The notes beneath the pieces were generated by a model. That model saw only the letters and a program-made list of their open reading frames with translations. It did no database searches and was not told where the DNA came from. Positions 63,282-64,000 of a DNA stretch of 64,000 bases are shown here, piece after piece (the stretch's first letter is position 1; each line of letters begins with the position of its first letter). Source of the stretch: Alphaproteobacteria bacterium (GTDB lineage: Bacteria; Pseudomonadota; Alphaproteobacteria; UBA9219; RFNS01); assembly GCA_037200005.1 (NCBI GenBank), contig JBBCGY010000001.1, positions 664,416-728,415 on the forward strand. Reading direction: 5' to 3'. A program made the translations under genes and the position numbers.

Positions 63282-64000
63282 TCAACCATCTTCAAGATAA
63301 AGCAGGGCCGCCGCCCCGGAAGCCAGGCAAATGAGCGGCGTGGCCCAGGCGGCCAGGGCGACCGGCAGGGTCTGCGTGGTGCCGAGCGCCACGAGAACGC
63401 TGTTAAGGGCGAAGGCGAAGCTGCCGACCGTCACGCCCGCAAAAGCGAGCGCGAGCGTTCCGCCGCGCCGGACGAGCCGCAGGGAAAACGCCGCCGCGAA
63501 GAAAGCCATCGCCATGAGCATCCAGGGCTGGGCGAGAAGTCCCTGAAACTCCATCTGGTGGCGCAGGGCGGGCAGGCCGATGGCTTGCAGCGCGTTGATG
63601 AATTGCGGCAACTGCCAGAAGGAGATGGTGTTGGGCGCGGCCATGCTTTCCTGAATCTTCTGCAGCGTCAGATCGGTCGGAATCCGGAATTCCGGCAAAA
63701 GCTGCGCCTGCTCGTGGTTCTGGTTGAACCAGGCATTCTCGATAATCCACGAATTGTCCTTCAGCACCGCGTTGGCGGCGTCGATCCGGCCGATATAGCT
63801 GTTGTCCTTGTCATAGACGATGACCATCAGCGGGCGCAGCGTCAGCGGTTCCAGCGTCACGTAGTCCGCATGGAGCAGATATTCATAAGTCGTGGATTTC
63901 TGCCGCAGCCACAGCCCGGCGCCCGTCAGCTCCAATGTGGGCAGGCGGTACAGATAACTCGATTCCATTTCCCAGTAGCGGGCGATCATCCGCGCGCCGA
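63282..64000 (-). CDS. lptG: LPS export permease LptG, C-terminal part
   Basis: At least 239 residues of the C-terminal half; the frame is open to the window edge. A periplasmic beta-jellyroll part (Y-E-Y-L-L-H-A-D-Y-V, then IVYDKDNSYIGRID) is followed by three membrane segments, with the conserved M-A-M-A-F-F-A-A-A-F-S-L-R near residue 155 and W-A-T-P-L-I-C-L near the end. LptG pairs with LptF and the ATPase LptB to extract LPS from the inner membrane. lptD, often found next to surA, is absent between the two. Confidence 0.92.
   Translation of the reverse strand, partial: GARMIARYWEMESSYLYRLPTLELTGAGLWLRQKSTTYEYLLHADYVTLEPLTLRPLMVIVYDKDNSYIGRIDAANAVLKDNSWIIENAWFNQNHEQAQLLPEFRIPTDLTLQKIQESMAAPNTISFWQLPQFINALQAIGLPALRHQMEFQGLLAQPWMLMAMAFFAAAFSLRLVRRGGTLALAFAGVTVGSFAFALNSVLVALGTTQTLPVALAAWATPLICLASGAAALLYLEDG

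Overview
The window looks like chromosomal DNA of a free-living alphaproteobacterium (GC-rich, Rhodospirillales-like; I cannot narrow it further). Pointers are a single full-length bifunctional rsh, the smpB / NYN protein / rpoZ neighbourhood, Flp pilins, a NodT-type outer-membrane factor and an lptG-surA-rsmA run. Most of it is densely coding with overlapping stops and starts.

Layout: 1-2.7 kb, a nitrate/sulfonate/taurine-type ABC uptake system (permease cut by the window edge, ATPase, binding protein) and an unknown protein. 2.8-8.8 kb, small envelope genes, a YdbH-YnbE-YdbL set, a phospholipase D-like/EEP pair and queF. 8.9-12.5 kb, a xylose operon (xylB, xylA, mutarotase). 12.6-18.9 kb, an ArsR repressor divergent from an RND efflux operon. 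18.9-26.2 kb, a minus-strand surface-polysaccharide cluster (acetyltransferase, two glycosyltransferases, ABC exporter, perosamine-synthetase-like aminotransferase). 26.2-34.3 kb, an accessory region ending at tRNA-Arg(CCG), with three copies of a dispersed repeat, four uncharacterised envelope genes and a BMT5-like methyltransferase/AlkB pair. 34.4-38.2 kb, an unknown gene, two tandem Flp pilins, smpB, an NYN protein and rpoZ. 38.2-48.0 kb, a divergent RelA/SpoT-domain protein and a CDP-deoxyhexose/glycosyltransferase cluster lying between rpoZ and rsh. 48.1-57.0 kb, rsh, ahpC-ahpD, a MarR regulator, a TPR lipoprotein, a thioredoxin-like ferredoxin, tsaD, gpsA and an EVE protein. 57.0-60.8 kb, three type IVB secretion (Dot/Icm) genes in the order icmK-icmE-icmG. 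60.9-64 kb, rsmA, surA and lptG (cut by the window edge).

The genes suggest an organism that invests heavily in its envelope: two polysaccharide clusters, RND efflux, lipid-bridge proteins, pili and parts of a type IVB apparatus. Two RelA/SpoT-fold proteins near rpoZ suggest layered stringent control.

A recurring oddity is that at least eight genes are interrupted, or oddly extended, by what looks like one surplus base in a short homopolymer. This is either assembly error or real decay, and it governs how several genes here should be read.
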